Source of the DNA: Cymodocea nodosa
Taxonomy: Eukaryota > Streptophyta > Magnoliopsida > Alismatales > Cymodoceaceae
Assembly (NCBI GenBank): GCA_036874045.1
Contig: CM072336.1
Coordinates: forward strand, 24,751,501-24,815,500
Direction: 5' to 3'
Length of the DNA: 64,000 nt
The notes under the pieces are model-generated. The model worked only from the letters and a program-made list of their open reading frames with translations, ran no database searches and was not told where the DNA came from. The position numbers were made by a program, and so were the translations under genes. Of the stretch, positions 36,401 to 48,600 are shown one piece after another (the first letter of the stretch is position 1; the number at the start of each line of letters is the position of its first letter).

Positions 36401-38803
36401 CAAGTTTTGCCCATACATGCCATATGATGACAAATGCTCTAATGATAAAGAAACATCACTATTACTCAACTTTCAATTATAAATAGATGAATAATATGGG
36501 TGTATATCTACATGCCAAGTATTATTAACTGCCTCATAATTATATTATTTTTATTAGAATTTACTGATGCACTTGGAGATGGCATTGAGACTTGTGTTTG
36601 TGAATGAACCCTAAAAGCGGGGATTTATTATTAACTTTTTCTAAGAATGTTGGAAAGCTGGAAATCCAACTGTTTTTTTTTTTTTGAGATGCAATTTTGT
36701 TTCATGATATTCTATGTGAGAACACAATACATAATTGGAAGTAAATTGATTTCATTAACAAACATTGAACCTCTATATATAGAGAGGCAATATAGAGAGA
36801 ATAAATACAAAACAAACAATGTAGGACTAAATTCACATACATGCACATAGCTATAATATATTATTTACTCCAATACCCTCTCTCAAGCTAGAGCATTTAG
36901 CTTACAATAAACTAAATAACAACCTAATAAACTTAAACATAGCAGAAAGCAACAAACATATAGAGAAACATAAAAAACAATTACTATAACAGTAGTAGCA
37001 GTAAAAGATAATAATAATTACTGTAGCAGAAATAGCAGCAATAGGAATAATTTAAGATAAGTCTAAGAAGAACTATATCTTAGATAGTAGCAAATTAATA
37101 ATCAGATAAGGCAATCCGAGACAATAAAACATATAGACAAATGTAGTCTATCTTCAAGAATTAAAGACATATAGATAGATGTAATTTACCTTTGGGATTT
37201 TTTTGTGAAATTGATTTTTTGTGAGTTTTTTCTTCTTTTACCTTTTTTAACTTCCACCATTTTCTTGAGGCTTTTTTACAGATTTTTTCTCATTTTTTTC
37301 TTTTCTCTCTCCTTTCTATTTTTCATATTTATCCTTTTATTCTTTCTCTCTCCTTTCTCCTTTTTTTTCCCTTTTTACACTACATGTGCTACCTTTCCAT
37401 GCCCCTTTTCCATTATTCTCCTCCCCCTAAAAACCCTAAGGACAAGGAATCGAGAGGGGTCAGGAAGAGGATTGGAGAGGCTACCATTAGTGAGAGAGGA
37501 AAGGATGGAGGGATTGGTATTGGAAGGGGTGGAAGGCATCAACAGCCTGGAGGTAGACATGAGAGGAGGGGTACCAACAACCAGAAAGCTTAATGTTGGC
37601 AGTGGATGTTGTGTTGCTTGTGGTTGGAAGGAGGGTAATGATTGAAGTTTTCCTCTTACCTACTTAGATCTTCCATACTCTTGAACTTTCAAATCTAAAC
37701 TCTAATATCATGTGAGAATACAAAATATAGGTGAAAGTACATTGATTAATTAACAAGCATAGGACCCTTATATATAGAGACAACATACAAAGATAAGTAC
37801 AAAACAAGTAATGTGAGACTAAACCCACATACACACACATAACCTTAATACATTATTTACTCTAGCATTCAAGATTCACATCCAAAGAAAATGTTGTATT
37901 TTTTGAAGACCAACTGTGTCCTCTTCCATCTCTGTCATATAGCCCTATTACATACTCTCTCTTCCCACAACTTCTTTCCTTTGTACCGATCAAATCTACC
38001 TATATTTATATGAGCTTAATTTGATATACGTAGGGTGAAGATGAAAAAATGATATTTCAATGATTTTTAGATATTGCACTTCTCTAAGCACGAAGTAACG
38101 ATATTTTAAAATGTTGGGATTGCGAAGCTAAGATTAGCATAGAATTATAAAGTAGTGCATGCAAAACTACTGAGTCGCACCAAGAAAAACCCAAGTGCAC
38201 AGAAATAAAGAACATCAACCACATAGGTAAATTCTAGATTCGACAAAACCACTGTCACTATCAAAAAAAAAAAATTAGCTAGACAAGAAGGAAAAAAGTC
38301 CAAGGAGTTTAAGACATAGCTCATTTTATGATAATGATAATATTTTTTGCATTTTAAAAAGTTGGAACCATTTAATAAGTTTTGTACGCCAGTGGAATTA
38401 CCTGGTCAATCAAGTTATTACAATTGATTAAATTTTAGTAAGCAGTTTTCATGTATCAAATCCTTTATAAGCCAAAAGCTAGAGGAACGATAGTGTGGTG
38501 CGAATAGGCATACTTGAACGAAAATTTAGGTACTCCAGAGATCGAAACGTTTGTCAACATCGCATGCTTGTCAGAGTTCGATAGCTTCGGAGACTCGTGT
38601 CCGGCGGTGGAATCGGAGAGCGCGTTACTCGAATCTTCGCCACGAGCGCGAATGGGAAGGGTCGAGGTCGTGCGTCTGTTGCCGCTCCAGAATCGATCAT
38701 TTTTCTTGCGATATCTGACGAAAAGCAGGGCGGCCGCGGCTAGAAGTAGTCCAACGACGATTCCTACCGACAGCCCTACGACCAGACCGATGCGCGAGTT
38801 CAT
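27424..38803 (-). CDS. CRLK1: Calcium/calmodulin-regulated receptor-like kinase (CRLK1/2 type), seven exons, 409 aa
   Basis: Membrane-anchored Ser/Thr kinase; in Arabidopsis CRLK1 binds calmodulin and acts in cold signalling. Exons: 38514-38803, 36184-36337, 30800-30926, 30291-30376, 30130-30201, 29684-29887, 27424-27720; all GT-AG, phases close. There is no large ectodomain: a hydrophobic span at residues 5-28 follows MNSR, then a basic juxtamembrane region with [13 protein letters not shown] and [12 protein letters not shown], both diagnostic of CRLKs. Kinase landmarks: glycine loop GQGAFG (111-116), catalytic-core Lys132 in [14 protein letters not shown] with Asp228, DFG at 246-248, and [10 protein letters not shown] in the activation segment. 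All catalytic residues are present, so it should be active. The tail after the kinase ends [13 protein letters not shown] and is shorter than in Arabidopsis, where a second calmodulin site lies. Introns 1, 2 and 6 are large and transposon-rich. Confidence 0.93.
28490..28990. repeat. Tandem repeat, about 205 bp unit, two full copies and a partial third
   Basis: Units begin near 28497, 28701 and 28910 with AAATTTAAAACTAATTATAG-type sequence. Each continues through ATTAATATATAGA, a CTTATTATCAATTAATTTT-type block and, in the first two, a GAGAGTGATGAAATA-type end. The third unit stops after about 80 bp. The ATATATAGA core followed by a pyrimidine-rich block resembles promoter sequence of plant LTRs, so an LTR origin is possible but unproven. 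It lies in CRLK1 intron 6 (27721-29683). The rest of that intron is AT-rich and unassigned. Confidence 0.75.
31690..32975 (+). mobile_element. L1-type LINE, C-terminal reverse transcriptase to 3' end
   Basis: The plus strand starts at [12 protein letters not shown] just after the catalytic box. It continues through degraded thumb sequence to [33 protein letters not shown] and the zf-RVT end with [18 protein letters not shown]. It then runs into a 3' region with an A-rich end near 32970. It carries many stops and frameshifts. It lies in CRLK1 intron 2 (30927-36183), antisense to the gene. Its sequence is close to the copy at 48885-49520, so both belong to one family. Confidence 0.8.
33065..33890 (-). 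mobile_element. L1-type LINE, N-terminal half of reverse transcriptase
   Basis: On the minus strand the canonical L1 order is clear: [17 protein letters not shown], a DGFG-FP-MIFQ block, [45 protein letters not shown], then a [10 protein letters not shown] box. The end is [14 protein letters not shown] and a [11 protein letters not shown] relic of the catalytic FADDT box. It stops almost exactly where the opposite-strand fragment 31690-32975 begins in element order. It has several frameshifts and stops. Confidence 0.8.
34080..35460 (+). mobile_element. Ty1-copia retrotransposon fossil (reverse transcriptase and RNase H part)
   Basis: Plus-strand conceptual translation in several frames shows copia landmarks in order. 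These are a YKAWL-T-G-SQTYEVD segment, [18 protein letters not shown], a VINVDDILV catalytic-box relic, [20 protein letters not shown], and near the end the RNase H-type sequence around 35200-35350. LTRs were not recognised. The copy is old and broken in many places, on the order of ten. It lies in CRLK1 intron 2 next to the L1 fragments. The rest of the intron, 35460-36180, is unassigned. Confidence 0.75.
36715..37867 (-). mobile_element. Miniature LTR element (TRIM-like) in CRLK1 intron 1
   Basis: Two direct repeats of about 160 bp flank a non-coding interior of about 835 bp: 36715-36875 and 37711-37867. On the minus strand each repeat ends CTCACA and contains a TATATATAGAG promoter-like core. 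Immediately inside the upstream repeat is TGATATTAGAGTT, resembling the tRNA-iMet primer site. Immediately before the downstream repeat is a purine tract (CTTGAGAGAGGG). The outer flanks TTCTA and TTCAA look like a 5 bp target duplication. The interior is low-complexity pyrimidine/purine sequence without gag or pol. Small size and missing genes point to a non-autonomous TRIM; it looks structurally complete but old. Confidence 0.7.
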
Positions 38804-39490
38804 CTCCTGAACATCGCATCGGCATCAGACACGGCAAATTCCTTGAGAGAAAAGCCCTAATAAAACACAGAAACTGTGAAGAATACCAACAACAGCAGAA
38901 TTACCAATGGAAAAATGAATAACAATTGCTGCCCAAAAAAAAAATCCAGACGGGAACAGGCAAATAGCTCTCAGACACCGCAACACCAAAGAACTTTAAC
39001 TTAATGTTGTTGGTATCTCGTATGTAAATTTGTCTTTTGACCTTGTTCAAATTCCGATCATGATGTCAGAAATTGTTGGCCAGTACCGCATACCACTTAG
39101 GACTCGAAGCAACAGAAAGAGGAGGAACTGGTAAGACCTGAGATGGCTGAAGTAGAATTCCCCCACAAATCAGTTCAAATCACAAATCAGACCAAGATGG
39201 TTCATCAGATGCACGATTGGAACAGGAATGTTGCTTGTGCGTGTAACTCCAAAACAGGAACCGAGGGATTTCTAGGTCAAATTCAAGCATAAATCATTCA
39301 GAATTTCCTGCAACATGTTCCATGATGATGAACAAAGTAGGCCCAAACGACAACCAACAGGCGACTGAAAATCGAGGTCAACACAACGATCGAATTGCAA
39401 AGAAACGAAGATCAAGTTGTGGTAGAGCAGACCTTGGGAGCTCGCGAGAACCAATGAAGAAGAAGAAGTAGTAGAAGAAGAAGAAATGGG
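38804..39490 (-). promoter_or_regulatory. CRLK1: Probable CRLK1 5' leader with an intron, and core promoter
   Basis: Three bases before the CRLK1 ATG there is a clean acceptor: a pyrimidine-poor but valid CAG at 38807-38809, then GAG and ATG. Upstream on the minus strand, 39433-39490 is rich in TTC repeats, typical of plant 5' untranslated regions, and ends CCCAAG followed by GTCTGC, a plausible donor at 39432. The inference is a leader intron of about 620 bp; cDNA is needed for proof. Confidence 0.45.
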
Positions 39491-40058
39491 ACAACGAAGA
39501 AACCGCTTGTTTGAGACGTGAACGTATGATGATTTGACGACAACTGCAATTACTACAAAAATAATAATAATTTTTTATTTTTTATTTTTCCCCCCTAAGG
39601 AATCTATCTTTCTTTCTAGGGACCATAGCAATAAATACAATTCAATTCATAACAAATCACATAAAAACGACAATAAAATTACAAATACGATTCCACAAAC
39701 AACACAATACACAACGATGATAAAATCAGTCAAAATCAATTAAACGTTAAACGTCGCTACAAGATCATATGCTTCTACATTTCAAACAAACCTCTATCTT
39801 ACATTTTTCTGGTGAAATCATGTACCACAATACCAACGATCTAAAACTCTGATCTTATCATGTGAAATCGATTGCATGAATCATGTAGAATTGATAACCT
39901 TTTACAATCGGTTGTTTACTTAACGTTAACCTTCGTTTATCTAACCTTAAGATTGACAGAGAAAAGATGAAATCTTTACAGATCAAAGCCGTACAAATCA
40001 TGCGTTGAAAAAATAATAATAAAATGTAAACAACAAGATAAATAAATAAATTGAATTG

Positions 40059-40086
40059 AAAGGAAAGGAAAGGAAAGGAAAGGAAA
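40059..40086. repeat. (AAAGG)n microsatellite
   Basis: About five tandem pentanucleotides in the AT-rich region upstream of CRLK1. Confidence 0.9.
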
Positions 40087-40261
40087 TGAATGAGAAAAAA
40101 AGCGACATGAAATAGTCCAAAGTGAGTTGGAATGATCCTTCAAGGTCAAAGCTTCTCACGCGTAGGGACTGGAACGGTGAACCCATTGTTGGACGGATGT
40201 ACATAAATATATATATATATACATATGAGGGGGAATTCCTAGCAACGAACAAAATATGTTA

Positions 40262-40280
40262 GATCGATCGATCGATCGAT
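40262..40280. repeat. (GATC)n microsatellite
   Basis: Nearly five tandem GATC units, a perfectly self-complementary tetranucleotide run. Confidence 0.9.
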
Positions 40281-41144
40281 TATTATTATGTAAAGTATCA
40301 GTCGAATGATTATCAGTGAAGCAGTTTATTTATATGTTAATTTAGAATTTTATATTAAGTTTTCTAATGTAAGACCGTTTACTCACATTTATTGTTATGT
40401 ATTACTTTTGCTCACTTGTAGCCTTTTTATTTTATTTTCCTATAATAGTATTTTTAGGTCCTCAAAATTTAACTTAAAATCAATTAGATATGAATGGAGA
40501 AGTTTATTTATATATTAAATCACGTTTTTATTTTTATTTCTATTTTTATTTTTTTGGTGTAAAACAATTTATTCCAACATTCCCTTTCACTTTAATTATT
40601 TTTAGGTTTTGAGTCTTTTTCAACCGGACATGTATAAACTGATCACAATATTTTTGCATAGATATTATATTGAATTGTGAACGTTAAGGTTTATCAATGG
40701 AGAAGTCTATTTTCATATCACTCCTACAGCCTGTATCCTCTCTCCTTGTGGGACAGTTAAGAGAAGAAAATCCGGTTTTTAAATTAGGAGAAAAAAAAAC
40801 CGTCCAATGTGAAAAAGAAAAAATTACGATTAAAAGAGAAGGAAAATGGGATTAAGAGGTTATTGGTGGTTGAAAAATGGGATTCCATGCAAAGTTGAAT
40901 CCATCACGTGCATTTCACGTGGACCTGGACTCCGCCCATATGCAGACCTCTCTAGATCACTTCATCTTATTCACATAGAGAGTTATTCTTTGCTAAAATC
41001 ATATAGAAATTACCAAAAAATCATTTTCTTGAGATTTTCTAGATAATTTTCTGACACTTTTTATTCTTTTCCAAATGCCATTGATACTATTTGACATTTT
41101 TTTAAAATTATAAATATTATTTTATATAATTTAGGTCTTATATA

Positions 41145-41851
41145 TGTCATCCAAAAAGTTAAAAATTAGAAAATTAATAAAGTTTTCCTAAAAGATCAAA
41201 AATTTTAAACTTTCAGACTTCTCTTTATTCAAAAGTTGAAAAAATAGTATAAAAATTATCCTTATTTCTCTCTCCAACATTATCTTATTATCTCATTGCA
41301 CTTTAAGAAGTTATTGTCGTTAAAGTGTTCGCTTCAACTATATGTCAATTCATCACCATCAACTTTTGCTTTGTTGTCTTGCCTTAAGTGATTTTGTTAA
41401 ATAATAGGAAAATAGAAAAATAAGAATGTAAATAAGGAAATTTAAATAATAAATATTATATTAAAATACATTACAAAAAATTATATTTAAAATAAATAAA
41501 TATTCAACAAATTATATTATGGATATGTTTGATAATTTACTTCCATTTCAATATCTTCGATATATACTTTTAAAATTTTATAACTAATTAAAATAAATGA
41601 CGTGTGATTTCCATATTCAAATCACAAAAGAAATAAGAGATAATGTCTAATTAATTTGTTTTTAATTTTAAGTATGTATTATAAATAAATTTTAAAAAAA
41701 TTTAACAATTATATAATTTTCTTAACTTTCAATTAATGACACAGATACCTTTAAATTTTACTTTACCGACTTTCTGATTTTTAATTTTATTAATTTTTTT
41801 GATTTTTAACTTTTCTAACTTATTGTTTTTTGATTTTAGATCACACAAACG
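41145..41851. repeat. AT-rich inverted-repeat element, MITE-like, copy 2
   Basis: Related to the segment at 16882-17520. It starts with CAAAAAGTTAAAAATTAG-type sequence and ends, on the opposite strand, with CGTTTGTGT followed by similar A-rich sequence. The shared interior ATTTTACTTT-TTCTGATTT lies near the right end. It has no coding capacity, and AT-richness lowers confidence. Confidence 0.35.
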
Positions 41852-42634
41852 TCCTTGGTATCTAAAACATGATTTGAATAAAAGGCATCCATAACGTATA
41901 GGACTACCATATGCAAGTAAATATTCTAATTTAGTTAAACCACTCACAAAGACAACAACCAAATACCTTCAAACATTCTACTATTAAATAACCAAGTTGA
42001 ACCATCAAATGCCTCTAAACTGTATTGAAGCATCAAAAACAAAATCTAATTTGGGTTTAGTTAACCGATACGAGCACCCTTTCACTAAAATGTCAAAACG
42101 AGTAATAAAAGGTGTGCTTGATTACATCTAAGTTTAGATAAATCAACGCTTGTTCTTTGTAATACTAAGCTAAAATCCTGAAATTAACTAAATTAGACAA
42201 TATTGCCACACAAGCTCAATTACAAAAACCAAGTCACAACCTGGTGATATATTTAGGATCAGCTATGATTTTTATTAATCAATGATTTACAGGAAAAGAT
42301 ACTCTTTAGTCAATCCAAGTTTGAACAATTGGAGGAAATTTCTCTGGGCCCCTTCCAACCTCTGAAAATAAGCAAAAATTTCAGGAACCAAACAGCATTA
42401 CAAGTTACAATGGGAGGAACCAAACCTCTGATTCATTATTTTTTATTTTTCGGGTAGTTTACTTGCTTACCATCAAGCTCCTAGAATGGCGAAGAGCAAT
42501 GCACCCAGCAAAACATTTCTTCTTCTCCGTGGACGTAGTATTGAACTTCAGCTATATATACATAAACATCAATAGATTTCTTGCATCACCACCCGGTGAC
42601 AATCCTTTGGGGCTCCAGAAAGAAGCAAATACAT

Positions 42635-45600
42635 TCATTTAACAGCGAACGCAGCTTCCATTGACTGCAGGATCTTTGCTATATCAAACTTGAAGTTCCT
42701 GAAGCTTTGACCTGGTCTAGCGTCAACAAGTTGGGTTTCATATGTGAATTTTGTCGGTGTGTGCTCTGGAACGCTTGCACCTCCAGAACCATTATTCTTT
42801 GTCTTCCATACGCAGGTTGCTTGAGAATGATAAAAAGATTATATTAACGGAAACAGTATTTTTAAAGACTAATCCCTCATGTAATATGGGGTTAATGTCT
42901 GAATACTTCATGTATTAAAATTACGAAGGAGAAAAGGACTAATACAATAGATTAGTGTTTCCGCATAAGTCCCTGAACTTCAAATTTTCTCTAGAGCCAC
43001 GTAATGGTCATGTTCATTGCAATATAGATAAAGTTCGCAGATTTTAAATCTTAGGAAAATCTTCCTAATTATCTAGGTAAGGTTGCTGTATCCTTTCTAG
43101 ACCGAACATGGAAGACTTAGGTACTATTGTATTTGGTACGTAGAAATAAACATATAATGGAATCGAATGAACTTTGGAATAGAATTGAGGCAGGAATGGA
43201 ATAAAATAGTTGTATTCCATTCTTTTGTTATGTAATTAGAATGAAAAATAAGACAATGGTGGCGGACAACAATGGTGATGATGGAGGTGGTCAATGTCTT
43301 AATGATGATGGTGGTAGTAGCCAATGAGAGTATCTTGTGAAAACAATGGTGGTAGTGTCCACTGAAATTGGTGGGGCCAGTGACAATATTGATGATTGGT
43401 AGTGGTGGACATGGTGACCAGTGATGATGGTAGTAAATGGTGGTGGCGGCGGTGGTGAATGAGGAAGACTGTGATGGATATGAGTGGCAATGGTTGACAA
43501 TGGCAACAAGGGGGATCAATGGCAGAAATGTGGACAACAATGATGGTAGCAGTGGTCTACAATAGTAATGACGGTGGACAATGGAGTTGATAGCGGTGGT
43601 TAATAGGGATGAGATGGTAATGACTAGCAAGGCAGTGGCTTCCCACTCAAGGTGGGAATCAAATTTGTTCCTTTGAGAAAGGAATCAATTCTCACATTAA
43701 AATGTGAATTTAATTCCAAACAAAATGAGACTTGAATGCACAAAATTATTGCACCAAATAAGGGAAGGAAACAACTCTAATTTCATTTGTCTGAACTTCC
43801 CCTGCAAAGCTAGTTTAGTTGGATCGACAAGTCACCAATTGGTTCGGCCAGCTGACTGTTTCTCAAACACAGCCTGCAAAATAACCAACAAGACTGGCCC
43901 CAATGAATTAGACTCATCCCCTTCAATGCAAGTTAGACATGTACATCGGAGGTGGATCAAATTTTGGATGAGATTACATACATGTGGTAGAATATTTACT
44001 GTGATATTTTTACTTATCAACGGCAGGTGAAAGTAAAAGTCAACCAATCTGCGACAATCATGTTGTCCAAGTGGTTGACAAGGCTCTGGTTGGCATCCAT
44101 ACAACCATCATCCATGTGGGCTCTACACGATGGCCATATGGTACAACAGGGTTTTGTGTCAGCACTAACTAGACGTAGGACAAGTTGGTCAAACTGTCCA
44201 TCCTGACTGTATTTTTCCTTCGGTAGGAACCACAATTTCTCCAATGTTGGATAAGCCCTCCAAGCGGTTCGACCAGACTGACTGGTAGGAACCAAGAAGT
44301 TGAAGAAAAGTGAGCTGGGCCAGCCAGCTAACCCATATCACCATCCATTCCATTATACCAAATGCAACCTAAGTTTAACTTTTTATAATCTTGCTGCACA
44401 AATCTTTTGACTGTCTTTAACAGTTGGGTATAAAAGGAACAACATGGGAAATGGAAGGTTAAGAAAGGAATGGATGTTGAATAAATGATAACATGCAATT
44501 AAGACTTGTGTTTGGACCTAGGACAAGCTCTTGGAGGATGTACTCCCACTTCATTTTGCAGAAGCATGGATGTAACGGAAGAAAAATCACAGGACTGACC
44601 TCATCATACAAGCCAACAATCATGACATTGAAAACTACCAAAATGTTTCCTTCCTTTTAGCAACTGAATGAAATTGCTGGAAGAAAATGCTGCCAAATGG
44701 TTTTAGTTTAAGAACAGAGAAGAATCTTACCACCTTTAGCAGAGGACTCTGATTTCCTAGATCCATTTGGATGGTGTTTTAATATCCATGATTTAAGAGG
44801 CCTGTTGCAAATAAGATAATTGTTCCATCAGATCGTAAAGCCACCAAATGAACAGAACTGTCAAAACAAACAAGAGAATATCGAATCAGATGCATTTTAC
44901 ACACGTCAAAAATGGTGCAACCATGTAGAGCTTCAAGCCACTTGTACTACGTGAACTAACATCATCTCCTGCGGGCTGTAGATCACTAAGTGGGAGCCAC
45001 GAAATTTCCTGCATACATCAGACAGTTCAAACAGTCAAAGCTTTTCGTCAGAAACATGCCACTTTTAAAATACAGGACAAACAGAAAAAGAGCCATTAGT
45101 TTTGGAAGGTAGATATACAAGCAAGCAGTACCTTGTTTATATATGGAACTTCAATAAGGCTTATGACAGTGATCGTTAGGGTTGTAATGATGAAGTTCTA
45201 TGCATGAATTTTGGACAGAAATTGCATGTGTAGATTGCTCACTGTATGACTACAGTAAAATTTTCTTTTGAAATAACTTTTATCTGTGACATTTTGAAAA
45301 TCTAAAAAAAAATTTCAGATACTTAAAATACACCAAAAATCATATAAATATTATTACATGAATTTGGAGAGGCTGCAGGAACTCTAGATCCAATTAGGAA
45401 CCAGAAATTTAAAAAGGATTAGGCATAAAATGTCTAACCTTTTTTTATGGCATCTTGACTCTCAATAACCATGATGAATGCATGGCGATCTAAGAATTAC
45501 GAGGAGGAATGTGACAAACAAATTATTTTAACTTTGGGATGAAATGACAATTTCTATTAAAAATTTAATAAGGAAATTTTAAGAGACAAAGGATAGGACC

Positions 45601-48600
45601 AGTAACTAAAGAAACTTAAATGTCAAAAGAATATGTGCACAAAATAAAATGATAAAAAAGAATGTTACAAAATTTAATATAAATGTAGCAATGATGAAAA
45701 CTTAGAATGTAAAAACTTTAAATGTAGCAACTATAAATTAGCAAAAAAATGAAACTAAGAAAAATAGCTAATGAAGTTAAGAACCAAGCCAATAATAAGT
45801 TATACGATACCTTGAACAAAAAAAATGAAAATGACTATATAAACTAAAAGTTTGAATCCAATAAAGTACATTAATGATGAATGTGATAATCTTAGTAAAA
45901 AATAATGAAATTAAAGATAGATGATCTAGATACTTTCATAAGCTTTTAATGAAGTTACCATAAAAATTTCTAACATGTAAAATTTGTGAAACCACACTAA
46001 TCATAAATACTATAGTTATTTTTGAAGAATTGGAACATTTATAGTAAAAAATCTACTAAGAAAATGAAATGATGAAAGTCATAAGACCTAATAATATTTT
46101 CATTGAAGTTTGAAAAAGCATAAATGAAGTGATTTACTAAACTTTTTAATATAATTTCAAAAACGTAACATATCAATTAAATGGAGAAACAATACTTCCA
46201 CAGCTATAATTAAGATTTAAGGGTAACATCCAAAATTATATAATCATCAAGATATTAAGTCAATAAGCCAAATAATGAAACTTTAAAAAAGAATGATAGA
46301 AGAAAAATTGAGGTATGCAATACAAAAAAGGCAAACGTAGTTCACAAAGACTCCATCAATGTGGGACCTAGGAGTATCCCATTGTATATAGTTTTACCTT
46401 CATAAATAGAGGGATTATTCCTTGATATTTGAACTCACAATCTCTAGATTACAATGGGACAACCTTAATGTTGTGCCAAAGCTTGCCCTTATGAATACAT
46501 GTGGAAGAGAAGAATTAGGAAGAGATGAAATCTATCGTTAGCTAGAAAGAAGTGTACATTATATAGAGAATGAATACAACATTATAATACTCTCACACTC
46601 CCCCTCAAGCTGAGCATATATATCTATTATGTCCAGTTTATTACACAGTCCCAAACACACCAGCAGCCAAGCCCTCGATGAAGATATTTATAAGTTATTT
46701 TGAGGACTAGGTGTAAGTAGCAATCAAACCTTTCATCACCATGTCACAAATGTAGTTGTAGTCAACCTTGATATGCTTGATGTCCTCATGGAATGTAGGA
46801 GTGTTCAAATTTGTGTTCACATTCTAAAAATGAAAATAAATACAAATATGATAAATGATACATTCAACACTTATTCGATCAGTTTGCATTCTTACACCTC
46901 ATAGTTCTCCCTTTAACACTAATAAGGATTCCATGATGAGTTTATCTTAAGTTATAAGTTACAAGTAGTAACCATATTAAGGTGCTTTGATTCACATTTG
47001 CAGTTTTGGTCTGTGTTCATACTGAGGGGTGATTCCTTCAGAATTTCCTTGAACAGGAACATGCTAAAAAATAGATCATGATAAGGTGAATAAGCAAATT
47101 GAAAGGCAAATTGTCCTCAAGACAATTATGGCAGCAACTTTGCTGATTCTTCTGCATTATGAGCATGAGCTTATTATGTCACAAAAATGTAATAATGAGA
47201 ATAATGACACTTACACTGATCTCCTTTTTGGTTTGCGGTGCAAATACAGTGTCTTTTTTGACATCAGTAACTATATACAATCGAACCCTCTGCTGTCCAA
47301 CTGCAACTTCAATATAATCATCCACTTTCAGTAGCTCAGAAATATCGCACCCTGTTTCCTCTAAAACCTGCACCAATAATTGTTAAACAACAAACAAAAG
47401 CAATAAAATATATAACATGTAACATTTCAAGAGTAAATGGAAGACATTTTTTAAACTTTATATAACAAATATATGTTATAGCCAATCAGTAATTAGAAAA
47501 TGTAAAATATAATCTAGGAGAACTTAGGTGAAGATTGACAAAAACGTTACAGAAGCAAAAATAACCTAAGAGAATTATTCTGCACTTCAATTGTAGGGAT
47601 AGAAGTCAGCAGCGGCAGAGAGGCACAAAGGAGGGCCAAAGCTTTCCTTGTGGGTTCATCTTGTGCATATACATCATGAAAGCATTGGCCAAAGTCCCTT
47701 TTCCAGAGCTGATCCACCGGTGTGGATTGTCAATCCAGAAGTTCAAATGAGTTTGTACTGAACTCACCAAAAAATGATCCAGATCGTGATTTTGAAACTA
47801 TGGTCTCATCATTCAGCCACTTGCCTTTCCAGAAATATACTGATTCCCCTGTGCTAATATTTCTACCTTTCAGAACCAAGAAATTTTGCCAAAGTTGAAC
47901 CATCTTCCACAAATGTGACCGATTTTTAGTCAGGTTATCAGGATCATCCCCATAAATACTTCTTATGCTTTATGCCATAAACAACCCTTCTTGCATAGCC
48001 ATCTCCAACTCTACTTGCACAAAAGTGCCTGCTTGATATATGATAAAGTTCTGGTTCCCAGTCCTTCATATTGTTGGTGTGGGAGGCAGACTGTTTCCCA
48101 GCCAATTAGAGCAACCCCACAGGCAAGGTCCATATTTCCCTTCCACAGCCATCTCATGATTTTCTCAATAGCAATAACTACTCCCTTAGGTAAGAGAAGC
48201 ATACATGTAAAATATGGGGATGCCAGTTGGAACACTTTTCACTAGTGTGATTCTGCCCCCAATACTCAAATACCTTGTACTCAAGCCTTGCAATCTACCT
48301 TCAATTCTATCAATGAGAAATCTCCAATCACTAACATTTGGCTTCATATGAGTTGAAGCAACCCCAGATATATCAGAAACATCCTTCTGAACCTTGCAAT
48401 TTAATGGTTCAGCCAACTGATTCAGATAGGACGTATTCGCACAAACCCCCCATCAGTGAGCTTTTGAAGAAGTTGATTGATAAACCAGAAATCATCTCAA
48501 GTGATGAGAAGGAACTTTATGTTTAGCATTTGATAAGGAGAGCTGCTTATGAATGGAAGTGTATCATCTGCAGAAGAGAGACAGGAATTTCTTCCTTGAC

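Larger units (their letters stand above)
39491..42634. other. Intergenic: CRLK1 promoter side and DCP2 3' flank
   Basis: About 3.1 kb without a recognisable gene. It contains an (AAAGG)n run at 40059-40086, a (GATC)n run at 40262-40280, and the second copy of the MITE-like repeat at 41145-41851. The stretch 42290-42634 should include the DCP2 3' untranslated region. Small ORFs at 39998-40252 and 40846-41046 lack homology I recognise and look like chance. Confidence 0.5.

Noticed and set aside
37205-37645. Plus-strand ORF of 146 aa with a Phe/Leu-rich start
   Set aside because: Low-complexity pyrimidine sequence inside the TRIM-like element; no homology and no codon structure of a real gene.
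40262-40280. GATC run as a regulatory or methylation cluster
   Set aside because: A simple tetranucleotide microsatellite; no context supports a function.
43124-43630. Minus-strand ORF of 168 aa rich in His, Ser and Thr
   Set aside because: Produced by the GGT/GAT minisatellite; several frames are open at once, as expected of a short-unit repeat.
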